From NCBI GenBank assembly GCA_019637635.1, contig JAHBVI010000001.1:1-64000 (forward strand): DNA of 64,000 nt. The letters are read 5' to 3'. Of the stretch, positions 53,346 to 61,827 are shown piece after piece. The position numbers were made by a program, and so were the translations under genes. Source of the DNA: Anaerolineae bacterium. Lineage in GTDB: Bacteria; Chloroflexota; Anaerolineae; Promineifilales; Promineifilaceae. The notes below the pieces were generated by a model that was given only the letters and a program-made list of their open reading frames with translations, ran no database searches and was not told the DNA's origin. Positions within the stretch are counted from its first letter, which is position 1; each line of letters opens with the position of its first letter.

Positions 53346-55175
53346 GTGTCCACTACGGCTAGAAAAACAATTTTTCTGTTTATTTGTATCTTGAGCCTGA
53401 TTGCTGTCTACCAATTTATAAGCCCCCCAGCGCTAAGAGCAGCCCAGGCTGTCACCTTTTTGACCCCGCCTTACTTTGGCACAAAAACGCTCAATGCCGT
53501 CTTTGACCACGAATATCCAACCCGCTTTACCCAGATGACGCCACCTGACATAGATGGTAGCGTCGTAAACCGGGATGGTTTTACACATACAACCGGTGAT
53601 TGTTCGAGATACAGTGGCCATGCGGGGATTGATTATGGCGTGACGTATGATTACGTTTTAACAACACATGATGGCGTCGTTACTGAGGCAGGTTGGTCAA
53701 ATCCAGCAAACCGTCGTGACGGGCTAGGATTACGTGTAGAAATACAAACGACGGGGCCAGGCGACATTTATAGGACACGTTATGGGCATCTCAGCGGCTT
53801 GGTAGTGCAAAAAATGCAAACTGTCGTCCAGCAGGAAATCATCGGCATGAGTGGTCATACTGGCAATTCTACAGACCCTCATTTGCATTTTGAGGTGCAA
53901 AAGCGACACGTGCATCAGAACGGTAATGTAAGATTCTACCCTGTGAATCCGTATGGATGGGCTAGTGTCAACCCGCAAAGGCTAAACGATCCCTGGGAAA
54001 ATGCGGAAGATGGGCGACCGGCAAGTGTAAATTTGTGGCAAAATCGGCCCAGTATTTCAACAGAACTGTGTTCATATGCTTCTGGCACACCACTACCGCC
54101 ATCTGATAAACCCCCGTTTACCCCCGACTTGGACAATCCGGTACACCGAGTAATTGACGACACTGATGGCCGCTTTTCCCATGACATTCCCTGGGTACAT
54201 GTCCCAGATTGTGCGGCAGGTGAGTGTTATGGCGGTACCTATTGGTGGTTGAGACGGACGTCTAGCTTCCCAAACTACAGCGCCACCTGGCAGTTGTATG
54301 TGCATGATCTGGCAGTGGGCAGCTATGATGTTTATGCCTACATTCCCAGCGCGCATTCCAATTCCGCGGAGGCGTATTACCAGATTCATCACAATAGTAA
54401 ATTGCACAGTGCGCGTATCGCCCAGAGCGAGTTTCATAAACCAGACCGCCCCCGTACCTGGGCCTACCTGGGCCGGTATGACTTCAGTGATGGCATAAAT
54501 GTACTCCAACCCCAGCGTATCGTTGTCTATCACAATGGCGATGTTGGCCAGGACGTAGCCGCTGACGCCATCGCCCTGGTGCTGGCCGACGGCCCGCCAG
54601 ACCTGAATCTGCCCATTGCTGTGGGCAGCGACGACGCCGGCCGTAATGCCAGTACCGGTTGTGGCTTTTCCACGGCCCACAACGAAATCTACCTGGGGCG
54701 CTGCGCCAGTGGTGCAAATCTCGTCAGTGGTTTTCGTTACGGCAACGTGGCGCTCCCGGCCAACGCAACCATCACCCGGGCGCACCTCCTGTTGACAGTG
54801 GACGGGACTTATACACAGACGCTGCGCCTGCGCTTCTATGGCGAGCCCAATCCAAATTCGCCAACGTTCAGCAGCAATAACCGGCCGGAAGACCGCCCGC
54901 TGACCAATGCCTGGAGCTACTGGTATGTCCCTTCTGCCGATGAGTGGAAGTGGGTTCCCTTGCTCCCCCAAACTCGCTACAGCCCAAATGTGGGTCCGGT
55001 GGTGCAGGAGATAGTGAATCACTTCGCCTGGCTGCCGGGCAAATCGCTGACGTTTATAGTCAAACCGGCGCCTGACTTTAGCGGCAATGTGTATCGCCGG
55101 GTAATAGCTTATGAACGGCCTTACTTTCCGCCGGGTACACACGCCGCACGGTTGCTGGTTTGGTATGATGAATGA
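53346..55175 (+). CDS. Secreted M23 (LytM-type) peptidase with C-terminal beta modules
   Basis: About 609 residues from GTG at 53346, chosen because GAGGAGGTG lies just before it and a signal peptide follows (FLFICILSLIAVYQF). The frame is open upstream to 53226. The M23 domain has the zinc ligands HAGIDYG (His, Asp) and HLHFEV, with GHLSG between them; such enzymes cut peptidoglycan cross-links or inspect the wall. A golvesin-like carbohydrate-binding segment (YWWLRRTSSFPNYSATW) and a beta-sandwich with NATITRAHLLLTV follow. No ACGGCCGT occurs in the gene and its base composition is less GC-rich at the start, hinting at a different origin. Confidence 0.88.
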   Translation: MSTTARKTIFLFICILSLIAVYQFISPPALRAAQAVTFLTPPYFGTKTLNAVFDHEYPTRFTQMTPPDIDGSVVNRDGFTHTTGDCSRYSGHAGIDYGVTYDYVLTTHDGVVTEAGWSNPANRRDGLGLRVEIQTTGPGDIYRTRYGHLSGLVVQKMQTVVQQEIIGMSGHTGNSTDPHLHFEVQKRHVHQNGNVRFYPVNPYGWASVNPQRLNDPWENAEDGRPASVNLWQNRPSISTELCSYASGTPLPPSDKPPFTPDLDNPVHRVIDDTDGRFSHDIPWVHVPDCAAGECYGGTYWWLRRTSSFPNYSATWQLYVHDLAVGSYDVYAYIPSAHSNSAEAYYQIHHNSKLHSARIAQSEFHKPDRPRTWAYLGRYDFSDGINVLQPQRIVVYHNGDVGQDVAADAIALVLADGPPDLNLPIAVGSDDAGRNASTGCGFSTAHNEIYLGRCASGANLVSGFRYGNVALPANATITRAHLLLTVDGTYTQTLRLRFYGEPNPNSPTFSSNNRPEDRPLTNAWSYWYVPSADEWKWVPLLPQTRYSPNVGPVVQEIVNHFAWLPGKSLTFIVKPAPDFSGNVYRRVIAYERPYFPPGTHAARLLVWYDE

Positions 55176-55255
55176 GGCAGAAATTGGTCATCTGCTTTTG
55201 ACAACCTGTGGGTCATTTGTTACCATTTGGCGCACAACTGAATAGAAAAATAAAA

Positions 55256-55398
55256 CACTTCTTATCCAGAGAGGTCGAGGGACCGGCCCGATGACACCTC
55301 AGCAACCGCCCGGCGGCGCAGCCAACGGGAAATGGTGCTAAATCCGGCAGAAGGGTAGCACACCAAGCTACCAACGCTTCTGGGAGATGAGCAAGTGG
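55256..55398 (+). ncRNA. SAM-I (S-box) riboswitch
   Basis: The S-box core is readable: CTTATCCAGAGAGGTCGAGG, GACCGGCCCGATGA, CAGCAACC and GGTGCTAAATCC, closing with GATGAGCAAGTG that pairs with CACTTCTT at the start. It senses S-adenosylmethionine. A strong terminator follows at 55420, so the switch probably stops transcription of the downstream transsulfuration gene when SAM is plentiful. Confidence 0.93.
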
Positions 55399-55419
55399 CG
55401 CACAGGAATGATACCCGGA

Positions 55420-55455
55420 CGCCCTTTCTGACATCTACCAGAAAGGGCGTTTTTA
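55420..55455 (+). terminator. Riboswitch-controlled terminator
   Basis: CGCCCTTTCTG and CAGAAAGGGCG form an 11-bp stem with an 8-nt loop followed by five T. It lies between the S-box aptamer and the PLP-enzyme gene, as expected for the expression platform of a SAM-I switch. Confidence 0.9.
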
Positions 55456-55458
55456 TTT

Positions 55459-55530
55459 GGAGATTGGGAGATTATGAGATTGAGAGATTGGGGATGAACC
55501 AATCTCTCAATCTCCAATCTCTCATCTCAA
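55459..55530. repeat. GGAGATT-family word repeat between riboswitch and gene
   Basis: Repeats of GGAGATTG/GAGATTGAGAGATTG form one arm and CAATCTCTCAATCTCCAATC the other. The stem could fold in the leader RNA between the riboswitch terminator and the AAGGAAG ribosome site. Confidence 0.8.
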
Positions 55531-55540
55531 GGAAGTAAAC

Positions 55541-56818
55541 ATGACCACAATTATCTTTTCATCCAATGGGAACAAAGCAGACACGGCCGTATCCCCCCCA
55601 CCTCCTTTTGGCCCTTCCACCCAGGCCGTCCACGGGGAGGTTGCCCGGCGCGTCTGGCAGCCACACCACAGCCTGACCACCCCCATCACCCAGACAGCCA
55701 CGTACACCTTCAAAGACACGGCCGATTTGTGTGCTTTTATGGAAGCGAAGATGTGGGGCGGTAGTGAGGAGCGGGGCGAATACGGCCGTTACGGCAACCC
55801 CACCGTGCGCAGCGTGGAAAAACGGATAGCGGCATTGGAAGGGGGCGGTGATGCCCTGCTCTTTCCCACGGGCATGACGGCCGTCACCCACACCCTGCTC
55901 TCCATCCTGCCCACCGGCAGCCATATCGTGATGACCGATGACTGCTACCGCAAAACGCGCCAGTTTTGCCATACCTTCCTGGCGCGGCTGGGCATTGAAA
56001 CAACGGCCGTGCCCATGGGCGATTACGACGCATTGGCCGCCGCCATTCGCCCGGAGACGCGCGTCATCCTCAGCGAAAGCCCCACCAACCCCTACCTGCG
56101 CGTGGCCGACCTGGAAAGGCTGGCGGCCATTGCCCGGCAGCACAAACGGGTAAAAACCATTATTGACAGCACCTTTGCCACGCCGGTGAACCAACGGCCG
56201 TTGACCTTTGGCATAGATCTGGTCATCCACAGCGGCACCAAATACCTGAGCGGGCACAATGACGTGATGGCCGGGGTGGTGGTGGGTGAGGCCGGGCTGC
56301 TGCACGCCCTGCGGCAGAGCCAGGGCATGTTGGGCGGCGTGGCCGATCCCCATGCCGCCTGGCTGGTGGAGCGCGGCCTGAAGACGCTGGCGCTGCGGGT
56401 GCGGCAGCAAAACGCCAGCGCCCAGGCGGTGGCTGAATTTCTGGAAGCACAGCCGCAGGTGGCGCGGGTCTGGTATCCGGGGTTGCCGTCCCATCCTGAC
56501 CACGCCATTGCCCGGCGGCAAATGGACGGCTTTGGCGGGGTGGTCAGCTTTGAGATCGCCCCCATCCCCGGCGAAAATCCGGCCGATACCACCTCCCGGT
56601 TTATTGACGCTATGACCATTCCCTACATCGCCCCCAGCCTGGGCGGCGTGGAAAGCCTGATCGAGCAGCCGGCCTATATGTCCTTCTACGAGCTTTCCAC
56701 GGAGGAAAGATTGACAATTGGCATCAAAGATAATCTGGTCAGATTTGCCATTGGCATTGAGGATACGGCGGATATAGTGGCGGATTTGGCGCAAGCATTA
56801 AAAGAGATTGGAGATTAG
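55541..56818 (+). CDS. Transsulfuration-type PLP enzyme (cystathionine gamma-synthase family)
   Basis: A 425-residue Cys/Met-metabolism PLP enzyme. The PLP lysine is in HSGTKYLSGHNDVMAG; the family segments GRYGNPT, ESPTNPYLRV and GGVESL are present. Members are cystathionine gamma-synthase, cystathionine lyase or O-acyl-homoserine sulfhydrylase. A SAM-I riboswitch upstream favours a role in making methionine, so gamma-synthase or sulfhydrylase is more likely than a lyase. Aspartate kinase follows 67 bases later, in the same pathway. The last residues (KEIGD) are read from a GGAGATT repeat. Confidence 0.9.
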   Translation: MTTIIFSSNGNKADTAVSPPPPFGPSTQAVHGEVARRVWQPHHSLTTPITQTATYTFKDTADLCAFMEAKMWGGSEERGEYGRYGNPTVRSVEKRIAALEGGGDALLFPTGMTAVTHTLLSILPTGSHIVMTDDCYRKTRQFCHTFLARLGIETTAVPMGDYDALAAAIRPETRVILSESPTNPYLRVADLERLAAIARQHKRVKTIIDSTFATPVNQRPLTFGIDLVIHSGTKYLSGHNDVMAGVVVGEAGLLHALRQSQGMLGGVADPHAAWLVERGLKTLALRVRQQNASAQAVAEFLEAQPQVARVWYPGLPSHPDHAIARRQMDGFGGVVSFEIAPIPGENPADTTSRFIDAMTIPYIAPSLGGVESLIEQPAYMSFYELSTEERLTIGIKDNLVRFAIGIEDTADIVADLAQALKEIGD

Positions 56819-56867
56819 GAGATTGGAGATTAAGAGGCCAATCTCCAATCTTTAATCTCCAATCTCT
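56803..56867. repeat. GGAGATT-family inverted repeat, between metB-like and lysC
   Basis: AGAGATTGGAGATT occurs twice in the left arm and AATCTCCAATCTCT with AATCTCCAATCTTT in the right. The left arm encodes the C-terminus and stop codon of the PLP enzyme. Confidence 0.85.
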
Positions 56868-56885
56868 ATATATTTGGAGTAAACA

Positions 56886-58298
56886 ATGACCCTGGTTATG
56901 AAATTCGGTGGCACATCGGTGGGGAGTGCGGCGGCGATGCGGGACACGGCCGTACTCATCACCCAGACGAAACAGGCGTGGGGGCAGGTGGTGGTGGTGG
57001 CTTCAGGCATGGGCAGCAAGCCAGAAAAAGTGACCGACCTGTTGCTGAATGGGGCGCACGCGGCGGCGGCGGGTGATGGCGAGACGTTTCGGCGCAATGC
57101 GACTTTGATGCGCGAGATTCACCGAGAAGCGATTGATGGCTTGCTGGAGCCGGATGGAGAACGGCAGGTGGTGTTGGCGGAAAACGGCCGTTTCATTGAC
57201 CGTTACGAAGCGTTATGTCAAGCCGTCTTTGTGCTGGGTGAACTCAGCCCACGGGCGCTGGACGCCATTGGCGGCATGGGCGAGCAGATGGCGGTGCGCA
57301 TCCTGGCGGCCTATTTGCGCCAGCAAGGGCAGCCCGCCGAAGCGATTGACGCTACCGAACTCATTGTGACGGATGACAACTTTTTGAACGCTTCCCCCTT
57401 AAAAGCGGAAACCAATGAGAAGACACGGGGGCGGTTACGGCCGTTGCTGGCCGCCAACACCATCCCCATCATCACCGGCTTCATTGGCGCCACGAAGGAA
57501 GGTATCACCACCACCCTGGGGCGCGGCGGCTCCGACTACACCGGGGCCATTTTGGGCGAGGCGCTGCAAGCGGACGAGGTGTGGATTTGGACGGACGTGG
57601 ATGGGGTGATGACGGCCGACCCGCGCATTGTATCCACCGCCAAAAGTATTCCCAGCCTCAGCTACCGCGAAGTGTCTGAGTTGGCCTTTTATGGAGCGAA
57701 GGTGCTGCACCCCAAAACGATGCGGCCATGTATTGAAAACGACATCCCCCTGCGTATTAAAAACACCTTCAACCCGGAACATCCCGGCACCGTCATTGTG
57801 CCCGATACAGGTGCGGCAAATGGCGGCATCAAAGCGGTGACGGCCATTAAGCAGCTCAGCCTGATCACGGTGGAGGGCAAGGGGATGCTGGGTGTGCCCG
57901 GTATTGCTGCCCGTACCTTTGGCGCGGTGGCGCGGGGCGGCCAGAGTGTGCTGCTCATCAGCCAGGCGTCGTCGGAGCAATCCATCTGTTTTGCTGCGCC
58001 GGAAAGCGGCACCAAAACTATTATTGGCAGCCTGGAAGCGGAGTTTGCCGAGGAATTGAAGCGGCAGGATATTGACCGTATTTGGGCGTTGGAGCCGGTC
58101 TCCATTGTCACCGTTGTGGGGGCGGGGATGCGGCACACGCCGGGTATTGCCGGGCGGCTGTTTATGGCGTTGGGCAATGCCAGCGTGAACGTGGTCGCCA
58201 TTGCCCAGGGGTCGTCGGAGTGCAGCATCAGCGTGGTGGTGGCGGATCATGATACGGGCACGGCCGTGTCCCAAATACACCGGCTCATTGGCAGTTAG
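56886..58298 (+). CDS. lysC: Aspartate kinase
   Basis: A 470-residue protein with the kinase motifs KFGGTSVG at the start, GRGGSDYTGA in the middle and the DVDGVMTADPR segment. Two C-terminal ACT domains follow (around 310-470: LITVEGKGMLGVPGIAART and IVTVVGAGMRHTPGIAGR), which bind lysine or threonine and inhibit the enzyme. It makes aspartyl phosphate, the first step to lysine, threonine and methionine. Standing downstream of the SAM riboswitch and PLP enzyme, it may be co-regulated with methionine synthesis. The ATG follows TTTGGAGTAAACA. Confidence 0.95.
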   Translation: MTLVMKFGGTSVGSAAAMRDTAVLITQTKQAWGQVVVVASGMGSKPEKVTDLLLNGAHAAAAGDGETFRRNATLMREIHREAIDGLLEPDGERQVVLAENGRFIDRYEALCQAVFVLGELSPRALDAIGGMGEQMAVRILAAYLRQQGQPAEAIDATELIVTDDNFLNASPLKAETNEKTRGRLRPLLAANTIPIITGFIGATKEGITTTLGRGGSDYTGAILGEALQADEVWIWTDVDGVMTADPRIVSTAKSIPSLSYREVSELAFYGAKVLHPKTMRPCIENDIPLRIKNTFNPEHPGTVIVPDTGAANGGIKAVTAIKQLSLITVEGKGMLGVPGIAARTFGAVARGGQSVLLISQASSEQSICFAAPESGTKTIIGSLEAEFAEELKRQDIDRIWALEPVSIVTVVGAGMRHTPGIAGRLFMALGNASVNVVAIAQGSSECSISVVVADHDTGTAVSQIHRLIGS

Positions 58299-58306
58299 TT
58301 TCCGAT

Positions 58307-58354
58307 GGAGGAGAGGCTTTAGCCGATGTCTGGTTCGCCTAAAGGCTCTCCTCC
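58307..58354 (+). terminator. Hairpin after aspartate kinase
   Basis: GGAGGAGAGGCTTTAG and CTAAAGGCTCTCCTCC form a 16-bp stem with one mismatch and a 16-nt loop, nine bases after the lysC stop. No T-run follows. Confidence 0.6.
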
Positions 58355-58593
58355 GACTGGTCGCTATATCCAACTAATCGCCAATGTACCCTGGTTAATC
58401 CTCAACTTAACCCTCATCTGGTTTCAGCTTAACGGCCGTCAACGGCCGTTTAATCCTCCGTCAACTTGTAAATGAACCCCTGGCCTTGTTGCCCCATTCC
58501 CATATGCGAATAATCGTAATGGAGTAATGGGGCATTTATGCAGCTCCCCGTCACTTACAATAACCAATTACCCTAAAGGAGTGTTTGTTTGAC
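58355..58593. other. Gap upstream of the iron-type binding protein
   Basis: No gene is seen. At 58431-58450 it holds two ACGGCCGT copies in direct contact (AACGGCCGTCAACGGCCGTT). A TTACTCCATTACG-type word pair lies at 58510-58530. Confidence 0.5.
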
Positions 58594-59763
58594 ATGCGAC
58601 GTTTAATAATTCTAGCTTTATTAGCCTTGTCTGTTTTGCTCATGGCCTGCCAGCCCCAAACGGAAACAGTGGAAGTAACCCGCGTCGTCACCGAAACGGA
58701 AGAGGTGGAAGTGACCCGCGTGGTAACAGAGACAGTGGTGGAGACAGTGGTAGAAACCGCCACAGAGTTGGTGGAAGTGACCCGCGTAGTAGAAGTGCCG
58801 GCCGAAGCGGAAGTGGCGGATCCGGGCACATTGATTATCTACTCTGGGCGCAGTGAAAGCCTGGTGCAGCCCATTATTGACCAGTTTGCGGCCGCCACCG
58901 GCATTGACGTGCAGGTGCGTTATGGCAGCACCTCGGAAATGGCCGGGGTTTTGCTGGAAGAAGGGGCCAACAGCCCGGCCGATATTTTTTATGCCCAGGA
59001 CCCCGGCGGGCTGGGCGCGGTGCAACAAGCCGGTTTGTTGCAGCCATTACCGGCGGAAATTGTGGCCCAGGTATCGCCCCGTTTTGTAGCCGAAGACGGC
59101 TCCTGGACAGGCATTTCCGGGCGGGCGCGGGTGGTGGTCTACAATACCAACACGATCACCGACCCGGCCACGCAACTGCCAGATGATCTGTGGGGATTCA
59201 CCGATCCGGCGTGGAACGGCCGTATTGGTTGGGCGCCCAGCAACGGATCCTTCCAGGCGATGGTCACGGCCATGCGCGCCGTCTGGGGCGAAGAGCAGAC
59301 CCGCGAATGGCTGCAAGGCATTCAGGCCAACAATCCGCGCGTCTTTGAAGGCAACACGCCCATTGTGGAGGCGGTAGCAAATGGGGAAGTGGCGGTAGGA
59401 TTTGTGAACCATTATTACCTCTACCGCTTCCTGAACGAGCAAGGAGAAGCGTTTGCGGCGCGCAACTACTTCCTGCCGTCCGGCGGCCCCGGTTCGCTGT
59501 TGATGGTTTCCGGCGCGGGCATTCTGGCAGGGGCGGACAATGGGGCCAACGCGGAGCGGTTTATCGCTTTTCTGCTCTCCGCGCCCGGCCAGCAATACTT
59601 TTCTGCGCAGACCTTTGAATATCCGGTGATTGAAGGCGTGCGCTCGGAAGCCACACCGTCGTTGGCGGAACTGGATGAACTGGCGCTGGATATTTCCCTG
59701 ACCGACCTGGCCGACCTGGAAGGGACGCAGGATATGTTGATTGATCTGGGGATTATTGAGTAA
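58594..59763 (+). CDS. Iron(III)-type ABC transporter substrate-binding lipoprotein
   Basis: About 389 residues from ATG at 58594 (MRRLIILALLAL); a TTG at 58585 is also possible because AAAGGAG lies close to it. The lipobox is LLMACQP. A linker with four E-V-T-R repeats follows, then a periplasmic binding fold like FbpA/FutA: TLIIYSGRSESLVQPIIDQF, YAQDPGGLGAV and ARVVVYNTN. The tyrosines in the second lobe (NHYYLYRF) match iron ligands. No permease or ATPase gene follows in the window, so the transporter partners are elsewhere. Confidence 0.9.
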   Translation: MRRLIILALLALSVLLMACQPQTETVEVTRVVTETEEVEVTRVVTETVVETVVETATELVEVTRVVEVPAEAEVADPGTLIIYSGRSESLVQPIIDQFAAATGIDVQVRYGSTSEMAGVLLEEGANSPADIFYAQDPGGLGAVQQAGLLQPLPAEIVAQVSPRFVAEDGSWTGISGRARVVVYNTNTITDPATQLPDDLWGFTDPAWNGRIGWAPSNGSFQAMVTAMRAVWGEEQTREWLQGIQANNPRVFEGNTPIVEAVANGEVAVGFVNHYYLYRFLNEQGEAFAARNYFLPSGGPGSLLMVSGAGILAGADNGANAERFIAFLLSAPGQQYFSAQTFEYPVIEGVRSEATPSLAELDELALDISLTDLADLEGTQDMLIDLGIIE

Positions 59764-60001
59764 TTGCTCAATTACCTCAATAGCAGTTCTCAATTTGGCA
59801 AAACCCGGCGATTAAAATCGCGGCAACAAAAGGCAAAGCCGACCTTCGTCGGCTAGAGACAGTCGGCGAAGGCCGACTTCGTCTCTTGTTGGTGCAGATT
59901 TATCTGTCGTCGCAAACAAAATTGAGAATTGCTGATTACTTTATTACCCATTTGCCTTCCCCTCAGGTAAAATTGCGGCCATCTTCATCTCTGGATGCAT
60001 C
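59764..60001. other. Gap with two palindromes, before the DUF92 gene
   Basis: No gene is seen. GCCGACCTTCGTCGGC (59838-59853) and AGTCGGCGAAGGCCGACT (59861-59878) are self-complementary and also partly complementary to each other. A TAAAATTGCGG segment near 59968-59978 may be part of the next promoter. Confidence 0.6.
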
Positions 60002-60790
60002 ATGGCTCAGCAGTTATTCCTGGCATTTTTTCTCAGCGTCCTCATCGTCGCCTTAGCCTTTTGGCGGGGTTCGCTCTCGAACTCTGGCGCGGTGGGGGCG
60101 TTGATTGTGGGTACGGTGACGTTTGGTTTTGGCGGCTGGCAGTGGGGGGTGTTGCTGGCGATTTTTTTCATCAGTTCCAGCCTGCTTTCCCATTATAAAG
60201 AACGCGAAAAGAAGGCGGTGGCCGAGAAGTTTGATAAGGGGCATCGCCGGGACATCTGGCAGGTATTTGCCAATGGCGGCGCAGGCGCCTTTTTTGCGTT
60301 GATGAATACCCTGGCGCCATCTGCCATCTGGCTGCCGCTGTTTGTGGGCGCCATGGCGGCGATGACGGCCGATACCTGGGCCACGGAATTGGGCACACTC
60401 AGTAAACGGCCGCCGCGCCTGATCACCAGCGGCAAAACGGTGGCGGTGGGTACGTCTGGCGGGATTTCGGCGTTTGGCACGGCCGTCTCCTTTGGCGGCG
60501 GTCTGCTTATTGGCGGTACGGCGGCGCTGCTCACCGGGCAGTGGGCGCTGGTTTTGGCCGGGGGGATGGGTGGCCTGTTTGGCTCGCTGTTTGACAGTTT
60601 GTTGGGGGCCACCGTGCAGCAAATTTACACCTGCGCCGTTTGCCAGAAGGAGACGGAAAAGCGGGTGCATTGTGGGCAGGCCACACGGCCGTTGCGCGGT
60701 TGGGCCTGGATGAACAACGATCTGGTCAACTTTCTGGCTTCTGTTTTTGGTGGGTTTACCGCTTTGTTAATAGGTTGGTTCAATCTTTAA
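60002..60790 (+). CDS. DUF92 (TMEM19-like) integral membrane protein
   Basis: A 262-residue protein with six or more membrane helices. Family segments include ADTWATELGTLSK and a charged loop SHYKEREKKAVAEKFDKGHRR. DUF92 proteins include plant VTE6, which phosphorylates phytyl phosphate, so a prenyl-phosphate kinase role is possible but unproved. A Cys-rich segment CAVCQKETEKRVHCG near the C-terminus is typical of the family. The ATG follows ATGCATC with no strong ribosome site. The final residues and stop codon are encoded by the repeat at 60772-60804. Confidence 0.87.
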   Translation: MAQQLFLAFFLSVLIVALAFWRGSLSNSGAVGALIVGTVTFGFGGWQWGVLLAIFFISSSLLSHYKEREKKAVAEKFDKGHRRDIWQVFANGGAGAFFALMNTLAPSAIWLPLFVGAMAAMTADTWATELGTLSKRPPRLITSGKTVAVGTSGGISAFGTAVSFGGGLLIGGTAALLTGQWALVLAGGMGGLFGSLFDSLLGATVQQIYTCAVCQKETEKRVHCGQATRPLRGWAWMNNDLVNFLASVFGGFTALLIGWFNL

Positions 60791-60804
60791 GATTGAACCA
60801 ACCT
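60772..60804. repeat. Hairpin with TTGGTTCAATCTT word, second copy
   Basis: AGGTTGGTTCAATCTT and AAGATTGAACCAACCT form a 16-bp perfect stem with one central base. It supplies the stop codon of the DUF92 gene and lies 8 bases before the next start codon. The word also occurs at 45926-45954. Confidence 0.8.
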
Positions 60805-60811
60805 CACACGT

Positions 60812-61738
60812 ATGAACAACATCCCCCCCGGCTTCACCCTCCTGCACACTTTCAGCGCCAACAAGCGTCACATCACCCGGCTGGCCTGGACGCCGGACGG
60901 GGCCGCGCTGGCTACCGCCTCGTATGACCAGACGGTGCGGTTATGGGACATTATGAGTGGCCGGGAAATACGAAAACTGATCGGCCACAGCAGTTCGGTG
61001 TTTGCGGTGGCGGCCGCGCCCGACGGCCGTTTTCTCCTCTCTACCTCGAAAAATGCACTCAAGGTGTGGGACCTGACCGGGACGGGCCTGTCGCGCTCGC
61101 TGCGCGGCCATGCCGACTATATTTACGCCATCGCCATCACCCCAGACAGCCAGACGGCCGTGACCGGTGATTTTGAAGGCAAACTGTTCCTGTGGCATCT
61201 GGCGACGGATACACCCACGGCGCAGATAACAGCGCACAAGGGGCGGGTGAACTGTGCCCTGGCGCTGGCGGATGGGGTCACGGCCGTGTCCGGCGGCGCG
61301 GAAGGGCAGGTGCGGTTCTGGCGCATCCCGGACGGGCAGCCCGTTGAGCAGATAGCGGCGCACAAAAAGGAAGTGTTGGCGCTGGCGCAATCGCCGGATG
61401 GGGCAGTGCTGGCTTCGGCCGGGCAAGACGGCCGCGTGCAAATCTGGCGCACGGCGGATCGGGCGGCGGTGTGTGGGCTGGCGGGGCATACGGGGGCGGT
61501 GACGGGTCTGTCCTTTGCGGCGGACGGCCGTTGGCTGGCGACCAAAGCGGCGGATGGCAAAGTCTATTTGTGGCGCTGCGCCGATTGGGCAAAGGTGGCT
61601 GCGCTGCCGGAATCCCATTCGGGCACGCTCTTTGCCGGGCTGGCCTTCCACCCCCATCTACCGATATTGGCGACGTTGGGGGAAGAGGACACGGCCGTGC
61701 GGCTCTGGCAGTTGGATGGGGATGTGCTTTCTGGGTGA
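60812..61738 (+). CDS. WD40-repeat protein, one seven-bladed propeller
   Basis: A 308-residue protein almost entirely made of WD40 blades. Each blade ends in a recognisable variant: VRLWD, LKVWD, LFLWH, VRFWR, VQIWR, VYLWR, VRLWQ. Starts such as HITRLAWTPDGAALA and IYAIAITPDSQTAV precede them. Seven blades make one closed ring, usually a protein-binding platform. No signal peptide or membrane helix is present, so it should be cytoplasmic. The ATG at 60812 follows the DUF92 stop by about 20 bases; the two may share a transcript. Confidence 0.93.
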   Translation: MNNIPPGFTLLHTFSANKRHITRLAWTPDGAALATASYDQTVRLWDIMSGREIRKLIGHSSSVFAVAAAPDGRFLLSTSKNALKVWDLTGTGLSRSLRGHADYIYAIAITPDSQTAVTGDFEGKLFLWHLATDTPTAQITAHKGRVNCALALADGVTAVSGGAEGQVRFWRIPDGQPVEQIAAHKKEVLALAQSPDGAVLASAGQDGRVQIWRTADRAAVCGLAGHTGAVTGLSFAADGRWLATKAADGKVYLWRCADWAKVAALPESHSGTLFAGLAFHPHLPILATLGEEDTAVRLWQLDGDVLSG

Positions 61739-61780
61739 AAGCCGCATTGAGGGGCTAAACCGTTCTCTTTGCGGTTATGT

Positions 61781-61786
61781 TATAAT
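61781..61786 (+). promoter_or_regulatory. -10 box of the small-protein/C39 operon
   Basis: A perfect TATAAT lies 41 bases before the ATG at 61828, and the sequence between is suitable for a short leader with GAAGGAG. The -35 region (AACCGT near 61758) is poor, so a factor may assist. This separates the WD40 gene from the next operon. Confidence 0.5.
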
Positions 61787-61827
61787 TCATAGGCCACGGT
61801 CATAACCGGGTGAAGGAGATTGAAGAC

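Noticed and set aside
54093-55142. 349-codon minus-strand frame opposite the M23 gene
   Set aside because: The plus strand has signal peptide, catalytic motifs and ribosome site; the minus product has no domain.
55559-56794. 411-codon minus-strand frame opposite the PLP enzyme
   Set aside because: It is an antisense reading in the matching codon phase; Gly/His-rich product without domains.
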